Part shown: in pieces, positions 31,706-32,615 of the stretch | Layout: every line of letters begins with the position of its first letter | Numbering within the stretch: position 1 is the stretch's first letter | Source of the DNA: Algicola sp. | GTDB taxonomy: Bacteria > Bacteroidota > Bacteroidia > Flavobacteriales > Flavobacteriaceae | Reading direction: 5' to 3' | DNA length: 32,615 nucleotides | Assembly (NCBI GenBank): GCA_018222915.1 | Contig: JAAEZI010000009.1 | Coordinates: 50,524 to 83,138, forward strand | Translations under genes and position numbers: made by a program | The notes under the pieces: generated by a model | Told to the model about the DNA's origin: nothing | Seen by the model: only the letters and a program-made list of their open reading frames with translations | Database searches by the model: none

Positions 31706-32615
31706 ATGACATTCAAAAAAACAATTTCCATTATCCTATGTAGTTTTCAGCTCATTATTTTACTCAATTCATCACTTACTTGGTCCCAAAAAATAGATTG
31801 GATGAATGCGCCTAAAAATCCAATCGGATTTAAGTGGCAATCCAATCATTTCAATCTTAGGGGAGATATTTATGCTTCTAATGATAAAATATTCAATCGA
31901 AAGGGGTTTCTTACGGAGAGTATTACAACCATCTATTATTATGAAAACGATGTTTTGGTGGGCACTAATTATGGCGACGTTATCCACACCGATGCTCGAG
32001 GTAATATTACAAAATACACCTATAAGAAAGGCTCAACAAGTACTTACACTTTTAGTGATAATAATCTACTCACCAGATCAGAAGATTCTAACGGAAATAT
32101 AAAAGTCCACAAGTACGATACTCGTAATCGTGTTATTTCAACTTCGTGGTACAAAAAAGATCAATTATATCAAAGACATGACTATCAATATAAAAAAAAG
32201 GGTGACACAACTATTGTTAATATCGCTTATACCTTTAACAATAGTGACTTAAAAAACTTCTATGAATATTATTACGTTAATGGTCATTTGGTAAAGGAAG
32301 TAGTGCCATCTGGAACGTTGAATTATCATGTAGCATTAGACCATAAAGGAAACGCCATAGATTTTTACATGACTAACAAAGCCGATGTGACACATTACAA
32401 GACGTATAATCGCTACTATGACGAGGCCAATACATCGAACGACTTAGAATTTGGATATCATCGCTATTCTGAAACATCTAAACCTGTCCCTGCAGTATTC
32501 ATCAATGGTATTCGCGCCAGAGATATTAAAATTGCTAATGGCGTAAAAGACAACGAAAAAGTAGTATATGATGGTCTTAATAACATTTATTATTCGGTCA
32601 TAGAGCCTCCAGAGC
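31706..32615 (+). CDS. Secreted YD/RHS-like repeat protein, 3' end outside the window
   Basis: An open frame without stop runs from the ATG at 31706 (an upstream ATG at 31688 adds six residues) to the window edge, at least 303 codons. It begins with a signal peptide (MTFKKTISIILCSFQLIILL then NSSLTWSQ). The next part has repeated patterns such as TDARGNITKYTY, SNGNIKVHKYDTRNRVIST and DHKGNAIDFYM, in which D/N-x-x-G-N is followed by an aromatic strand. This resembles YD/RHS-type or antitoxin-like beta repeats. Tyr, Asn, Lys and Thr dominate. It is probably exported to the periplasm or surface. The product and full length cannot be told from this fragment. The overlapping frame at 31806-32102 is a shadow. 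Confidence 0.7.
   Translation, partial: MTFKKTISIILCSFQLIILLNSSLTWSQKIDWMNAPKNPIGFKWQSNHFNLRGDIYASNDKIFNRKGFLTESITTIYYYENDVLVGTNYGDVIHTDARGNITKYTYKKGSTSTYTFSDNNLLTRSEDSNGNIKVHKYDTRNRVISTSWYKKDQLYQRHDYQYKKKGDTTIVNIAYTFNNSDLKNFYEYYYVNGHLVKEVVPSGTLNYHVALDHKGNAIDFYMTNKADVTHYKTYNRYYDEANTSNDLEFGYHRYSETSKPVPAVFINGIRARDIKIANGVKDNEKVVYDGLNNIYYSVIEPPE

Noticed and set aside
31806..32102. 98-aa plus-strand ORF near the right edge
   Set aside because: It lies in a different frame inside the longer open frame from 31706, which has a signal peptide and runs to the edge; its translation looks like frame-shifted sequence.
1..32615. tRNA, rRNA, CRISPR array, insertion sequence or prophage
   Set aside because: No cloverleaf-like sequence, regular repeat-spacer array, transposase or phage gene was seen on either strand by reading.

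Overview
The window looks like a chromosomal segment from a marine-type Flavobacteriaceae (Bacteroidota). Support comes from AT-rich DNA, promoters of the Bacteroidota type (TTG about 17-21 nt upstream of TAnnTTTG), a T9SS type A C-terminal sorting domain, a eukaryotic-like GSII glutamine synthetase beside a GSIII enzyme, DUF3078/DUF4197/DUF5723-like proteins, a YpdA-type bacillithiol reductase and SusC-plug-like modules. The genus cannot be fixed from the sequence. I see no phage, insertion sequence, CRISPR array, tRNA or rRNA; this is mostly ordinary core and envelope gene content.

Layout. 1-2.3 kb: a terminator, then an MFS transporter overlapping a YpdA-like flavoprotein. 2.3-6.1 kb: an Lrp/AsnC regulator divergent from a small helical protein, a Na+/alanine symporter, and a 7-TM protein with a C-terminal LuxR-type HTH. 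6.1-9.5 kb: a fused B12/G-protein/mutase enzyme whose substrate-pocket residues point to isobutyryl-CoA mutase (IcmF). 9.6-11.9 kb: a DUF4197 lipoprotein and a PfkB sugar kinase, with a convergent secreted protein. 11.9-12.6 kb: a candidate small RNA with its own promoter and terminator, then two paralogous small proteins. 12.6-20.5 kb: minus-strand housekeeping and envelope genes (BtuF-like binding protein, pyrF, DUF5723-like protein, prfA, DUF3078 protein, purM, a CsgG-C-terminus-like barrel, a 46-aa exported peptide) with one small plus-strand membrane protein. 20.6-24.1 kb: divergent GSIII and GSII glutamine synthetases sharing a 188-bp control region. 24.1-25.1 kb: a Ca2+/Na+ exchanger. 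25.2-28.8 kb: a secreted protein plus a BlaI/BlaR1-type pair; the long C-terminus of the BlaR1-like protein contains duplicated modules that also make up the secreted protein. 28.8-30.8 kb: an exported endonuclease I with a T9SS tail. 30.8-32.6 kb: a sparse AT-rich stretch with a 50-aa conserved-looking gene, a mini-ORF with a hairpin, an 18-bp perfect palindrome, and the start of a secreted YD/RHS-like protein that runs off the right edge.

The most interesting points are the BlaI/BlaR1 locus (two dyads overlapping the promoter, and repeated sensor-like modules shared with a separate secreted protein), the candidate sRNA with an internal direct repeat, and the paired glutamine synthetases with a central inverted repeat. 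Several start codons were moved from an upstream TTG or GTG to an internal ATG; at three of these loci the upstream codon lies inside a promoter box. All family assignments were made by reading the sequences, without database searches.
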